In this document: piece after piece, positions 33,052-41,682 of the stretch
Position numbering within the stretch: the stretch's first letter is position 1
Layout of the letters: the number at the start of each line of letters is the position of its first letter
Origin: Brachybacterium ginsengisoli
GTDB taxonomy: Bacteria; Actinomycetota; Actinomycetes; Actinomycetales; Dermabacteraceae
DNA length: 64,000 nt
Assembly: GCF_002407065.1 (NCBI RefSeq)
Contig: NZ_CP023564.1
Coordinates: 124,001-188,000 of the forward strand
Direction: 5' to 3'
The notes under the pieces: model-generated
Databases searched by the model: none
Told to the model about the DNA's origin: nothing
Seen by the model: only the letters and a program-made list of their open reading frames with translations
Position numbers and translations under genes: made by a program

Positions 33052-33804
33052 GTGCATCGTGGGCCCAGCAGCAGTCGGTTCGGCGTCGCGCTCCTCCGCC
33101 CCCTGCTGTGGGCCGTGGTCGCGGCGCTGCTCGCCGTGGCCTTCGCCTGGTCGATGCAGTCGCTGCCCCAGATCCGCACGGCGGACCTCTCCCTCGTGCT
33201 CGCAGCACGCCGGGCCTCGGGCCCCGTCGGCGACGCCCTCGCGCTCGGGATCGACATCGTCTTCGGCCCTCGGGCCGCGGTGGCCCTGGTGGCCCTGGTC
33301 GCGCTCGTCCACGGGCTGGCCCGCCGCAGCACGACCGCCGGGCTGCGCCTGGCCCTGATCGTCGCGGTGCCCTGGGCGACCGCCGCCCTGCTCAAGGCGA
33401 TCGTGGCCCGCCCTCGCCCCGACCTGACGCTGCTGCCCCCGGGGCCGGTGGACGTGCCGGGGTCGTTCAGCTTCCCGAGCGGGCACCCCGCCGTCGCTGC
33501 CGCCCTGTGCTGCGCGATCCTGCTGACCCTGCGGCCCGGGCGGTCCCGCGCGGCGGCGACGGTGCTCGCCGCCGTGGTCGTGGGCCTGACGGCCTGGTCA
33601 CGGGTGGCGCTCGGGGTGCACCACCCCAGCGACGTGCTCGCCTCCGCCGTTCTCGTCCCCGTCCTCGCCCGGCAGGCGCGCGCGGTGCTCGACCTCGTGC
33701 TGCCGATTCCCAGGGAACAGGCGGAGCATCACCGCCGACGTCGGCCCCCGACGATCCCTCCGGACACCGACCGTCGGACGGCCGAGGTCCCTCGGCCGTC
33801 ATGA
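33052..33804 (+). CDS. PAP2 superfamily phosphatase
   Basis: A 250-residue membrane phosphatase of the PAP2 family, which dephosphorylates lipid phosphates such as phosphatidate or undecaprenyl pyrophosphate. All three motifs are complete: KAIVARPRP, FSFPSGHPA and SRVALGVHHPSD. Six helices are expected; the C-terminus is Arg/Pro-rich. GTG 33052 is 6 nt after a GATGAT hexamer with no ribosome site, so it may be leaderless. It precedes DedA by 34 bp, suggesting a shared envelope-lipid role. Confidence 0.87.
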   Translation: MHRGPSSSRFGVALLRPLLWAVVAALLAVAFAWSMQSLPQIRTADLSLVLAARRASGPVGDALALGIDIVFGPRAAVALVALVALVHGLARRSTTAGLRLALIVAVPWATAALLKAIVARPRPDLTLLPPGPVDVPGSFSFPSGHPAVAAALCCAILLTLRPGRSRAAATVLAAVVVGLTAWSRVALGVHHPSDVLASAVLVPVLARQARAVLDLVLPIPREQAEHHRRRRPPTIPPDTDRRTAEVPRPS

Positions 33805-33838
33805 CCCGGTGCCCGCGCACCGAGAGAAGGAACCCGCC

Positions 33839-34483
33839 ATGGACCTCCTCCATCTGCTGATGGACCCCGCGAGCCTGCTCGAGCGCTTCGGCGACGCCTT
33901 CTGGTGGCTCTCCCACCTGATCGTGTTCGTGGAGTGCGGGCTGTTCTTCCCGATCCTGCCGGGGGACTCGCTGCTCTTCGCGATCGGCATGTTCAGCCAC
34001 GAGGGGCTGCTGGCCGTGCCTGTCCTGCTCTCCGTGCTCACGCTGTTCGTCGCGGCGTTCGCCGGCAACGTGGTGGGGTACGAGATCGGGCGCGCCGTCG
34101 GCGACCGGCTCTACCGGCGCGACGGGCGCTTCCTCAAGCGGGCCTACTTCGACCACACGATCGAGTTCTTCGAGAAGTACGGCCGCCGCGCCCTCGTGCT
34201 GGGGCGCTTCGTGCCCATCGTGAGGACCTTCGTGACCGTGGTGGCCGGGGTGGGCCACATGCCGCGGCGCGTGTTCCTCACCTGGTCCGCGATCGGCGCG
34301 GCCGTGTGGGTGTCGCTCATCGTGGGCCTCGGGTACGCCCTGGGCGGCGTGCCGCTGATCCGGGACCACCTCGAGGCCGTCGTGCTGGGGATGGTGCTGA
34401 TCTCGGTGCTGCCCATGGTCATCGCGGCCCTGCGCAAGCGGTCCGCGCGCACGGCGGCCGACGCCGGACCTCGCACCGTGTGA
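33839..34483 (+). CDS. DedA family membrane protein
   Basis: A 214-residue DedA/SNARE-associated-family protein. Re-entrant and motif regions are clear: VFVECGLFFPILPGDSLLFAIGMFS, YEIGRAVGDRLY, FFEKYGRRALVLGRFVPIVRTFVTVVAGVGHMPRRVF with the conserved R-F-x-P-x-R-T. Some DedA proteins flip undecaprenyl phosphate or phosphatidylethanolamine. ATG 33839 is chosen with GAAGGA upstream. Directly after the PAP2 gene; a lipid carrier recycling pair is plausible. Confidence 0.9.
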   Translation: MDLLHLLMDPASLLERFGDAFWWLSHLIVFVECGLFFPILPGDSLLFAIGMFSHEGLLAVPVLLSVLTLFVAAFAGNVVGYEIGRAVGDRLYRRDGRFLKRAYFDHTIEFFEKYGRRALVLGRFVPIVRTFVTVVAGVGHMPRRVFLTWSAIGAAVWVSLIVGLGYALGGVPLIRDHLEAVVLGMVLISVLPMVIAALRKRSARTAADAGPRTV

Positions 34484-34538
34484 CCAGGGACACGGCACCG
34501 AGCTCGGAATAACGCAACTTCCAAGTGGCGAAAACGGA

Positions 34539-34557
34539 TCAGGTGAGGCTAGCCTCA
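34539..34557 (+). promoter_or_regulatory. IdeR/DtxR iron box
   Basis: TCAGGTGAGGCTAGCCTCA matches the 19-bp DtxR/IdeR consensus TTAGGTTAGGCTAACCTAA at 15 positions and is itself near-palindromic. It lies 61 bp upstream of the siderophore-binding lipoprotein start and should repress the operon when iron is plentiful. Confidence 0.82.
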
Positions 34558-34617
34558 GTAGCATCCTTCCTGGTCGTCGCCCGGCGACCGGCCACGCCGA
34601 GAGAAAGTCCTCCCCTC

Positions 34618-35622
34618 ATGGCCCACCTGACCCGCCGCGCCGTCGGCGCACTCACCGCCGCCGGAACCCTCGGCCTGGCCCTGACCGCCTGCGGAGCCGG
34701 CTCCGTCGCGACCGATGCCGCGGACGCGGCCGACGGGTCCGCCGGGGCCGCCGCCGAGGTCGAGGACAACAACGGCACGCACACCGTGCCCACCCCGCCC
34801 GCCTCCGTGGTCGCCACCGACAACCGCACCTTCGAGACCCTCGCGGACTGGGGCGTCACCCTCACTGCGGCGGCCCGCACCCTGATGCCGTCCACGAACC
34901 CGCTCAAGGACGACGACTCGATCATCGACCTCGGCAACCACCGCGAGCCGGACCTCGAGGCCGTGGTCGCCGCCGAGCCCACCCTGATCCTGAACGGCCA
35001 GCGCTTCGCCGACTATCACGACGACTTCGTCAAGCTCGCCCCCGAGGCCGTGATCCTCGAGCTGGATCCGCGCGACGGCGAGCCCTTCGCCGACGAGCTC
35101 AAGCGCCAGGTCGACGTGCTCGGCACGATCTTCGGCAAGGAGGAGGAGGCCGCGAAACTCGGCACCGACCTCGACGCCGCGATGGAGCGGATCGTCGCCG
35201 CCTACGACGGCACCTCCACGGTCATGGCCGTCACCACCTCCGGCGGCGAGATCGGCTTCATCGCCCCCGGCCAGGGCCGCACCCTCGGCTGGGCGTTCGA
35301 GGCGCTCGGCCTCGTCCCCGCGCTCGAGGTCCAGGGTGCGAGCGATGACCATCAGGGCGACGACATCTCCGTCGAGGCGATCGCGGAGGCGAACCCCGAC
35401 TGGATCCTCGTGATGGACCGGGACGCCGCGATCTCCGCCGACGACCCCGAGTTCACCCCCGCCAACGAGGTCCTCGCCGCCTCCGAGGCGCTCGCCGGGG
35501 TCACCGCGGTCACCGAGGGCAACGTGCTCTACATGCCGGCCGACACGTACACCAACGAGTCGATCCAGACCTACACCGAGTACTTCACCGCGCTCGCCGA
35601 CGCCTTCGAGGCCTCGGCCTGA
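34618..35622 (+). CDS. Siderophore ABC transporter substrate-binding lipoprotein (YclQ/CeuE-like)
   Basis: A 334-residue secreted lipoprotein. The signal peptide ends in the lipobox LTAC (cysteine near residue 24). The mature protein starts with EDNNGTHTVPTPPASVVATDNRTFETLADWGV, matching class III siderophore-binding proteins of the YclQ/CeuE/FatB group that bind catecholate-type siderophores such as petrobactin. GAGAAAG precedes the ATG. First gene of a four-gene operon with two permeases and an ATPase, under an iron box. Its stop codon is the first base triplet of a 20-bp tandem array. Confidence 0.9.
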   Translation: MAHLTRRAVGALTAAGTLGLALTACGAGSVATDAADAADGSAGAAAEVEDNNGTHTVPTPPASVVATDNRTFETLADWGVTLTAAARTLMPSTNPLKDDDSIIDLGNHREPDLEAVVAAEPTLILNGQRFADYHDDFVKLAPEAVILELDPRDGEPFADELKRQVDVLGTIFGKEEEAAKLGTDLDAAMERIVAAYDGTSTVMAVTTSGGEIGFIAPGQGRTLGWAFEALGLVPALEVQGASDDHQGDDISVEAIAEANPDWILVMDRDAAISADDPEFTPANEVLAASEALAGVTAVTEGNVLYMPADTYTNESIQTYTEYFTALADAFEASA

Positions 35623-35679
35623 GCCGTCGGACCCGTTGCTGAGCCGCGGGACCCGTCGCTGAACCGCGCACCCCGTCGC
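35620..35679. repeat. 20-bp tandem repeat, 3 copies, starting at a stop codon
   Basis: Units at 35620, 35640 and 35660 each begin with TGA and read TGA-A/G-CCG-N7-CCCGT-N2-C; the first TGA is the stop of the binding-protein gene. The rest of the 203-bp gap to the first permease contains a 15-bp duplication (GCCGTGACCGAGCA). Confidence 0.88.
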
Positions 35680-35824
35680 TGACCTCGCGGCGGGCAGAGC
35701 CGCCCCGGCCCCGCCCGCCGCGCGGCGCGTCGGCCCCCGACCGGCGACCGAGCCGCCCTGTCCGCGCCGCCGTGACCGAGCAGCCGTGACCGAGCAGCCG
35801 TCGGCCGCTTCCCCAGGAGACCTG

Positions 35825-36826
35825 ATGCCCCACCCCGCCCCCGTCGCCGAACCGGCGACGCCCTCGCGCCACCGGCGCGAGCGACTGGTCGACGGCAGGC
35901 TGGTGATCGGCATCGCGGTGGTCGCGCTGCTGCTGGTCGCCTCGCTGCTGACCGGCGTGTACGACGTCTTCGGCGCCGAGGACGGCTCGCAGATGTTCGC
36001 GATCACCCGCATCCCGCGCACCATCGCCCTGGTCCTGGCCGGAGCGGCGATGGCGATGTCCGGACTGATCATGCAGCTCATGACCCAGAACCGCTTCGTG
36101 GAGCCGACCACCACCGGCACCACCGAATGGGCCGGGCTCGGGCTGATCCTCGTGATGGTGCTGATGCCCGGCGCGGGGCTGCTGACCCGCATGACCGTCG
36201 CGATCGTGTTCTCCTTCGTGGGCACAGTGGTGTTCTTCCTGTTCCTGCGGAAGGTCACCCTGCGCAGCTCGCTCATCGTGCCGATCATCGGCATCATGCT
36301 CGGCGCCGTCGTCGGCTCGATCTCCACCTTCGTCGCGCTTGAGTTCGACGCCCTGCAGAACCTGGGGGTCTGGTTCGCCGGCTCCTTCACCTCGGTGCTG
36401 CGCGGCAGCTACGAGGTCCTGTGGATCGTGCTGCTGGTGGGGATCGCCGTGTTCGTCGTCGCCGACCGGCTCACCGTCATCGGGCTCGGCGAGGACATCG
36501 CCACCAACGTGGGCGTGAACTACCAGCGGGTGCTGCTGCTGGGCACCGGCCTGGTCGCGATCGCCACCGGCGTGGTCACCGTGGTGGTCGGCAACCTGCC
36601 GTTCCTGGGGCTCATCGTGCCGAACGTGGTCTCCATGGTGCGCGGCGACGATCTGCGCTCGAACCTGCCCTGGGTGTGCCTGCTGGGCATCGCGATCGTG
36701 ACCGTCTGCGACCTCATCGGGCGCACCATCGTCATGCCCTTCGAGGTACCGGTCTCCCTGATCCTCGGGATCGTGGGCGCCGTCGTGTTCATCGCCCTGC
36801 TCATGAGGCAGCGTCGTCATGGCTGA
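35825..36826 (+). CDS. Siderophore ABC transporter permease (YclN-like)
   Basis: A 333-residue FecCD-family permease with about nine to ten helices. The opening GIAVVALLLVASLLTGVYDVF leads to ITRIPRTIALVLAGAAMAMSGLIMQLMTQNRFVEPTTTGTTEWAGLG, the canonical FecCD motif 1, and later VVVGNLPFLGLIVPNVVSMVRGDD, the coupling-helix region contacted by the ATPase. ATG 35825 has AGGAGA 6 bp upstream and is preferred over GTG 35786. Its end overlaps the second permease by 8 bp. Confidence 0.92.
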   Translation: MPHPAPVAEPATPSRHRRERLVDGRLVIGIAVVALLLVASLLTGVYDVFGAEDGSQMFAITRIPRTIALVLAGAAMAMSGLIMQLMTQNRFVEPTTTGTTEWAGLGLILVMVLMPGAGLLTRMTVAIVFSFVGTVVFFLFLRKVTLRSSLIVPIIGIMLGAVVGSISTFVALEFDALQNLGVWFAGSFTSVLRGSYEVLWIVLLVGIAVFVVADRLTVIGLGEDIATNVGVNYQRVLLLGTGLVAIATGVVTVVVGNLPFLGLIVPNVVSMVRGDDLRSNLPWVCLLGIAIVTVCDLIGRTIVMPFEVPVSLILGIVGAVVFIALLMRQRRHG

Positions 36827-37952
36827 GCGCACCACGGCTCCTGTCGGCACCGCTCCCGTCGGCACCACTCCTGTCAGCACCGTCCCCGTCAGCACCGCCC
36901 CGTCGGACCTCGCCGCGGACCTCGAGGTGCTCGGCGCGCCCCATCGGCTGCGCAGCAGCTCGGGCGCCTTCCCGGACGACCGCTCCCGCCGCCGCTACCG
37001 GGTCATGCTGGCCGTGCTCGGTGCGCTCGCCGTGCTCTTCGCGCTGGGCCTGCTGGCCGTGGACAACCCCATGCCCGTCGGCTCCCGCGGCTTCTGGCTG
37101 ATCGCGGAGATGCGCGCGACCTCGCTGGTGGTGATGGCGGTGGTGGCCTTCTGCCAGTCGATCGCCACGATCACCTTCATGACCGTCACCAACAACCGCA
37201 TCATCACGCCCTCGATCATGGGCTTCGAATCGCTGTACACGGTCATCCAGACCACCGCCGTCTACGTGCTGGGCGTGGCCGGGGTCGTCGCGCTGCAGGG
37301 GACCGTCCAGTTCCTGGTGCAGGTCGCGCTCATGGTGGGGCTGTCGGTGCTGCTGTACGGCTGGCTGCTGCGCGGGAAGTACGCCAACATCCAGGTGATG
37401 CTGCTGGTGGGCATCATCATCGGCGGCGGCATGGGCGCGATCTCCACGTTCATGCAGCGCCTGCTCACCCCGAGCGAGTTCGACGTGCTCAGCGCGCGGC
37501 TGTTCGGGTCCGTGACCAACGCGAGCGCCGAGTACCTGCCCTTCGCGATCCCGATGGTGCTCATCGCGGGCGCGCTCATCTGGGTGGGCGCCCACCGGCT
37601 GAACGTCATCTCGCTGGGCCGCGACGTGTGCATCAACGTGGGCGTGGACCACGGCCGCCAGACCATCTTCATGCTCGTCCTGGTCTCCGTGCTGATGGCG
37701 GTCTCCACCGCCCTCGTCGGCCCCATGACGTTCTTCGGGTTCCTCGTCGCGACGCTGACCTTCCAGCTCGCGGGCACCCACGACCACCGACGACTGCTGC
37801 CGGTCGGCGCGCTGACCGGCTTCGTGGTCCTCGCCGGCGCCTACCTGGTGATGAACCACGTGTTCTCCGCGCAGGGCGTCGTCTCCATCATCATCGAACT
37901 CGTCGGCGGGACCGTGTTCCTCGTCGTCATCCTGCGGAAGGGGCGCCTGTGA
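36819..37952 (+). CDS. Siderophore ABC transporter permease (YclO-like)
   Basis: A 377-residue FecCD permease. Residues 6-26 are four APVGT/TPVST pentapeptides encoded by a 15-bp tandem repeat (36837-36896), an added N-terminal extension likely to be disordered and length-variable. The membrane part has the diverged motif TFMTVTNNRIITPSIMGFESLYT, and the coupling segment ALVGPMTFFGFLVATLTFQLAG. This pairing with the preceding permease fits heteromeric importers of the YclNOPQ type. Its last bases share GTGA with the ATPase gene. Confidence 0.92.
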   Translation: MAERTTAPVGTAPVGTTPVSTVPVSTAPSDLAADLEVLGAPHRLRSSSGAFPDDRSRRRYRVMLAVLGALAVLFALGLLAVDNPMPVGSRGFWLIAEMRATSLVVMAVVAFCQSIATITFMTVTNNRIITPSIMGFESLYTVIQTTAVYVLGVAGVVALQGTVQFLVQVALMVGLSVLLYGWLLRGKYANIQVMLLVGIIIGGGMGAISTFMQRLLTPSEFDVLSARLFGSVTNASAEYLPFAIPMVLIAGALIWVGAHRLNVISLGRDVCINVGVDHGRQTIFMLVLVSVLMAVSTALVGPMTFFGFLVATLTFQLAGTHDHRRLLPVGALTGFVVLAGAYLVMNHVFSAQGVVSIIIELVGGTVFLVVILRKGRL

Positions 37953-38713
37953 TCAGCATCGACGCAGTGCGGAAGCAGTACACCTCCACGACCGGGACGG
38001 TCGAGATCGGACCGGTCACCGTCGACATCCCCTCCGGCGGGGTGACCGCCCTGGTGGGGCCGAACGGCGCCGGGAAGTCCACCCTGCTCACGATGGTGGG
38101 GCGTCTGCTGGGGATCGATGAGGGCGTCATCGAGGTGGCGGGCTACGACGTCTCCTCCACGGCCTCGAAGGACCTCGCCAAGGTCCTCTCGGTGCTGCGT
38201 CAGGAGAACCACTTCATCACCCGCCTCACGGTGCGCCAGCTGGTGGGCTTCGGCCGCTTCCCCTACTCCCAGGGGCGCCTGACCCGGCTCGACGAGCAGA
38301 AGATCTCCGAGGCCATCGACTTCCTGGACCTCGACGAGCTCGAGGACCGCTACCTCGACCAGCTCTCGGGCGGCCAGCGCCAGCGCGCCTATGTCGCCAT
38401 GGTGCTCGCCCAGGACACCGAGTACGTGCTGCTCGACGAGCCGCTGAACAACCTCGACATGCGCCACAGCGTGCAGATGATGGGTCGCCTGCGCGACGCG
38501 GCCCGGCAGCTGGACCGCACCATCGTGGTGGTCCTGCACGACATCAACTTCGCCGCCCACTACGCCGACCACATCATCGCGATGAAGGACGGCGGCGTGG
38601 TCGAGTCCGGGCCTGTGGACCGGATCATGGACGGCGAGGTGCTCACCCGGGTGTTCGACACCCCGGTGCAGATCGTCGAGGGTCCGACGGGCCCGCTGGC
38701 CGTCTACTACTGA
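37949..38713 (+). CDS. Siderophore ABC transporter ATPase (YclP-like)
   Basis: A 254-residue ABC ATPase. Walker A GPNGAGKST is near residue 36, the Q-loop reads VLRQENHF, the signature is LSGGQRQR, Walker B YVLLDEPLNNLD and the switch His is in VVLHDINFAAHYADH. GTG 37949 overlaps the stop of the permease gene. It powers import of ferric siderophore through the two preceding permeases. The C-terminal tail is short, as usual for FepC/YclP proteins. Confidence 0.93.
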   Translation: MISIDAVRKQYTSTTGTVEIGPVTVDIPSGGVTALVGPNGAGKSTLLTMVGRLLGIDEGVIEVAGYDVSSTASKDLAKVLSVLRQENHFITRLTVRQLVGFGRFPYSQGRLTRLDEQKISEAIDFLDLDELEDRYLDQLSGGQRQRAYVAMVLAQDTEYVLLDEPLNNLDMRHSVQMMGRLRDAARQLDRTIVVVLHDINFAAHYADHIIAMKDGGVVESGPVDRIMDGEVLTRVFDTPVQIVEGPTGPLAVYY

Positions 38714-38863
38714 GCGGGCGGCCGGGCGGGGGCGGGTCTGGCCCCACCCGGCCCCCGGCCCTGCCTGGCCCCGGTCCTGCCTGGTCCCGCCCGGCCGATA
38801 CCGGGCCCGGCTTCGCCCCCACCCGGTCCCCGGCCCCGCTCCGCCGGGCGCTGCCCGTGTCAC

Positions 38864-38918
38864 GGAATGGACTATACGAGCGCGAGGTGGCTATATAGCC
38901 ACCTTCCGTTCATATAGA
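38864..38918. repeat. AT-containing palindromic element between convergent genes
   Basis: AGGTGGCTATATAGCCACCT (38885-38904) is a perfect 20-bp palindrome. It is flanked by near-inverted arms, TGGACTATACGAGCG on the left and the complement of TGGTCTATATGAACGG on the right. It lies between the ends of the iron operon and of the aldo/keto reductase gene in an otherwise repetitive GC-rich gap. It could be a bidirectional terminator or a protein-binding site; the low-GC core is unlike the surroundings. Confidence 0.7.
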
Positions 38919-38995
38919 CCACCCCGCGACACCGTCACCCGCCGATCTCGCCGATCCCGCTGATCTCGCCGATCCCGCCGCGGGGACGGCCGCTC

Positions 38996-39844
38996 TCAGG
39001 CGGTCTTGGTCGACGGGTCCGCGCCGCCGCGGCCGTCGGGGCGGTCCAGCGCATCGATCGCCGCGACCTCGTCGGCGGTGAGCTCGATCTCCGCGGCCGC
39101 GAGGTTCTCGACGATGCGCGAGGGCGTGACCGACTTCGGGATGGTCACGATGCCGCTCGCGAGATGCCAGGCCAGCACCGCCTGCGCGGGGGAGACGCCG
39201 TGCGCCTCGGCGACGCCGGTCACCGCGGGGTTCTCGAGCAGGTCGGACTTGCCCTGGCCCAGCGGGCCCCAGGCCTCGGTGAGGATGCCGTGCTTCTCGT
39301 GGAGCTCCCGCAGCTCGCGCTGCTGGAAGTAGGGGTGCAGCTCGATCTGGTGAATCGCGGGGGCCACGCCGGTGGCCTCGATGATCTCCTCGAGCTGGGG
39401 CAGGGGGTAGTTGGAGACGCCGATGGTGCGCACCAGGCCGCGCTTCTGCAGCTCGATCAGCGCCTTCCACGCCTCGACGTACTGTCCCTGCTCGGGCACC
39501 GCCCAGTGCACGAGGTACAGGTCCACGTAGTCCAGGCCGAGCCGCTCGAGGGAGGCCTCGCAGGCGGCGATCGCGTCATCGAAGGAGTGCGCGTCGTTCC
39601 ACAGCTTGGTGGTCACGAAGAGCTCCTCGCGGGGCACGTCGGAGGCGGCGATGGCACGGCCCACGCCCTCCTCGTTGCCGTAGATCCGCGCGGTGTCGAT
39701 GTGGCGGTAGCCGGCCTCGAGGGCCTGGGCGGTGACGTCGGCCGCGATGTCGGGGTCGACCTTGAACACTCCGTAGCCGAGCTGGGGGATGGTGCCGCCG
39801 GTCGAGAACGGGAGCTGGGGGACCGCGGGTGATGCTGCAGACAT
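38996..39844 (-). CDS. Aldo/keto reductase
   Basis: A 282-residue cytoplasmic NADPH-dependent reductase of the AKR superfamily (AKR5-like, 2,5-diketo-gluconate reductase group). The catalytic tetrad is complete: Asp50, Tyr55, Lys80 and His113. Signature segments GYRHIDTARIYGNEEGVG and IGVSNYPLPQLEEI are present, and the phosphate-binding tail IPKSVTPSRIVENL near the end. TGAGGAAGGA precedes the ATG. Probably monocistronic. Substrates of such enzymes are broad. Confidence 0.93.
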   Translation of the reverse strand: MSAASPAVPQLPFSTGGTIPQLGYGVFKVDPDIAADVTAQALEAGYRHIDTARIYGNEEGVGRAIAASDVPREELFVTTKLWNDAHSFDDAIAACEASLERLGLDYVDLYLVHWAVPEQGQYVEAWKALIELQKRGLVRTIGVSNYPLPQLEEIIEATGVAPAIHQIELHPYFQQRELRELHEKHGILTEAWGPLGQGKSDLLENPAVTGVAEAHGVSPAQAVLAWHLASGIVTIPKSVTPSRIVENLAAAEIELTADEVAAIDALDRPDGRGGADPSTKTA

Positions 39845-39947
39845 GGAAGTCCTTCCTCAGGGGTGGATGCCTCCACCCTAGGCCGGACCCCGGACGACCT
39901 GCGACCCGCGCCGACGGCCGTCCAGGCGCGACGCCTACGATTGCCCC

Positions 39948-39980
39948 ATGAGAACCCGGAGCACGGAGCGGGCACGGTGA
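39948..39980 (+). CDS. 10-codon leader ORF, predicted leaderless, coupled to the LssY gene
   Basis: TACGAT (39936-39941) ends 6 nt before ATG 39948, the same geometry as other leaderless starts in this window. The ORF reads MRTRSTERAR and ends in TGA 39978-39980, which overlaps the GTG start of the LssY-domain gene (GTGA). Ribosomes reading this leader would terminate exactly on the downstream start, so a coupling or Arg-tRNA-sensitive attenuation role is possible. It may also be a fortuitous start. Confidence 0.4.
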   Translation: MRTRSTERAR

Positions 39981-41581
39981 CCCCGACGCGCGAGGTGCAC
40001 CTGGTGCCGCTGGACCGACCCCTTCCGCAGCAGTCCCCGGTCTACGACCACGAGCGCGGCCACACCGTCGGCGGGCCGCGCGTCGAGCTGTACGCGCTGC
40101 TGGACAACCTGTTCATCGCCGTGGGCGTGGTGGTCTCGATCTGGCTGGCCCTGCTGTACCTGGTCGAGGGCTTCTCGCTCACGCCGGTGCGACTGCTGTA
40201 CCTGCTGGGGTTCTGGGTGCTGCTCACCTACATCACGCTGCCCCGCCTGCACCAGCTGATGACCTGGATCTATCTCCCGGACTACTTCTTCGGCCGCACC
40301 CGCACCACCGAGGGCGTGCTCTCGGACCCCATCAACCTCGCCGTCGACGGCTCCGAGCGGGACCTGCACGTGGCGATGCGCCGGGCGGGCTGGGTGCTCG
40401 CCGAGGAGCGGACCGTCTCCTCCGCCTGGTCGATGGTGCGTTCGACGCTGCTGGGCCGCTCGTATCCCGCCGCGCCCGTCTCGGACCTCTACCTGATGGG
40501 CCGACGCCACGACTTCACGTACCAGCAGGAGGTGGGCGGGACCACCACCAAGCGCCATCACGTGCGGTTCTGGCGGATGCCTCCGGACTTCGTGCTCCCG
40601 GGCGGGTACCGCGCGGACTGGCTGGCGGCCGGCACCTACGACCGTGCCGTCGGCTTCTCCTTCTTCACCCTGCAGATCACCCACCGGATCGACGAGAACA
40701 TCGACGCGGAGCGGGACTTCGTCATCGACACCGTCCGCTTCGCCGACCCGGAGATCGAGGTCGAGGTGATCCGGGAGTTCTCCACCTCGTACCACCACCG
40801 CAACGGCCAGGGCGATCGGATCCGCACCGACGGCGACCTCCCGGTGATCGACGTGGCCGGGGCGACGGCCCGCTCCGACGGCGCCACCGCGGTGATGCTG
40901 CCGCGGCACCGCCCCACAGGGACCTCGGTGATGAAGTCCCGGGCCCGGGCGGCGCTCGCGGTCGCCCGGCGCAGCGGCGCCTCGCCCTCCCCCGCCGTGG
41001 TCGCGGACGAGCTGACCTCCCAGTGGCAGGGCACGGTCGACGACTTCCACCAGGTCCTCGCGCGCGCCGCGGACCACCACCTGCCGCCGCCCACGGTGAT
41101 CTTCACCGGCGCGCTGGTGCTGCTCCAGGCCGCGGTGGTGATCGTGCGGTGGGTCGGTGAGCTGGCCGGGGTGGACCTCGCCTCCCTCGGCCCGGTGGGC
41201 GCGCTGATCGTGCCGGACGACGAGAGCCTGCTCGGGGCCACGGCCTTCGCGGCCGCCCTGCTCGTGCTGCAGATCGGGGTGCTGCGGCGCAGCCGGTGGT
41301 CGCGGATCGCGCTGATGGCTCTGTTCACGACGGACGCCCTGGCCGCCCTCACCCTGGCCACCACGATGTCCGGCATCGTCGCGCATTCGCTGCTGGTGGG
41401 GGCCGGAGCGTCCGCGCTCGGCGTGATGGCCATCAGCTCCGACGCGTCCCGCCAGTGGGTGCAGACCCTGCGCGTGGACCACCGCGACGCGGGGGCCGAC
41501 GACGACGCGCCGCCCGTCGGCGAGGATCCGCGCCCGGCCGCCGAGGCTCCGGACGCTGTGAGGGCAGTCACCGGAGGGTAG
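39977..41581 (+). CDS. LssY C-terminal-domain membrane protein
   Basis: A 534-residue membrane protein. Two N-terminal helices (YALLDNLFIAVGVVVSIWLALLYLVEGF and LYLLGFWVLLTYITL, about residues 35-95) precede an LssY-C domain (about 110-310), with DPINLAVDGSERDLHVAMRRAGWVLAEE, YLMGRRHDFTYQQEVGG and the RHHVRFWRMP region. LssY domains are often fused to PAP2 phosphatases; here the domain stands with a C-terminal bundle of four helices instead (about 385-500). GGAG precedes GTG 39977. Function unknown. Confidence 0.8.
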   Translation: MTPTREVHLVPLDRPLPQQSPVYDHERGHTVGGPRVELYALLDNLFIAVGVVVSIWLALLYLVEGFSLTPVRLLYLLGFWVLLTYITLPRLHQLMTWIYLPDYFFGRTRTTEGVLSDPINLAVDGSERDLHVAMRRAGWVLAEERTVSSAWSMVRSTLLGRSYPAAPVSDLYLMGRRHDFTYQQEVGGTTTKRHHVRFWRMPPDFVLPGGYRADWLAAGTYDRAVGFSFFTLQITHRIDENIDAERDFVIDTVRFADPEIEVEVIREFSTSYHHRNGQGDRIRTDGDLPVIDVAGATARSDGATAVMLPRHRPTGTSVMKSRARAALAVARRSGASPSPAVVADELTSQWQGTVDDFHQVLARAADHHLPPPTVIFTGALVLLQAAVVIVRWVGELAGVDLASLGPVGALIVPDDESLLGATAFAAALLVLQIGVLRRSRWSRIALMALFTTDALAALTLATTMSGIVAHSLLVGAGASALGVMAISSDASRQWVQTLRVDHRDAGADDDAPPVGEDPRPAAEAPDAVRAVTGG

Positions 41582-41682
41582 AGTGCCCCCACCGTCATGC
41601 GGTGCAGGAACAGCCGGGGGCCTGGTCACCAGCCGCTCCGCCGCCGCCGACGGGTTCCCGTCCCCTTCCCTGGGAGGATCCC

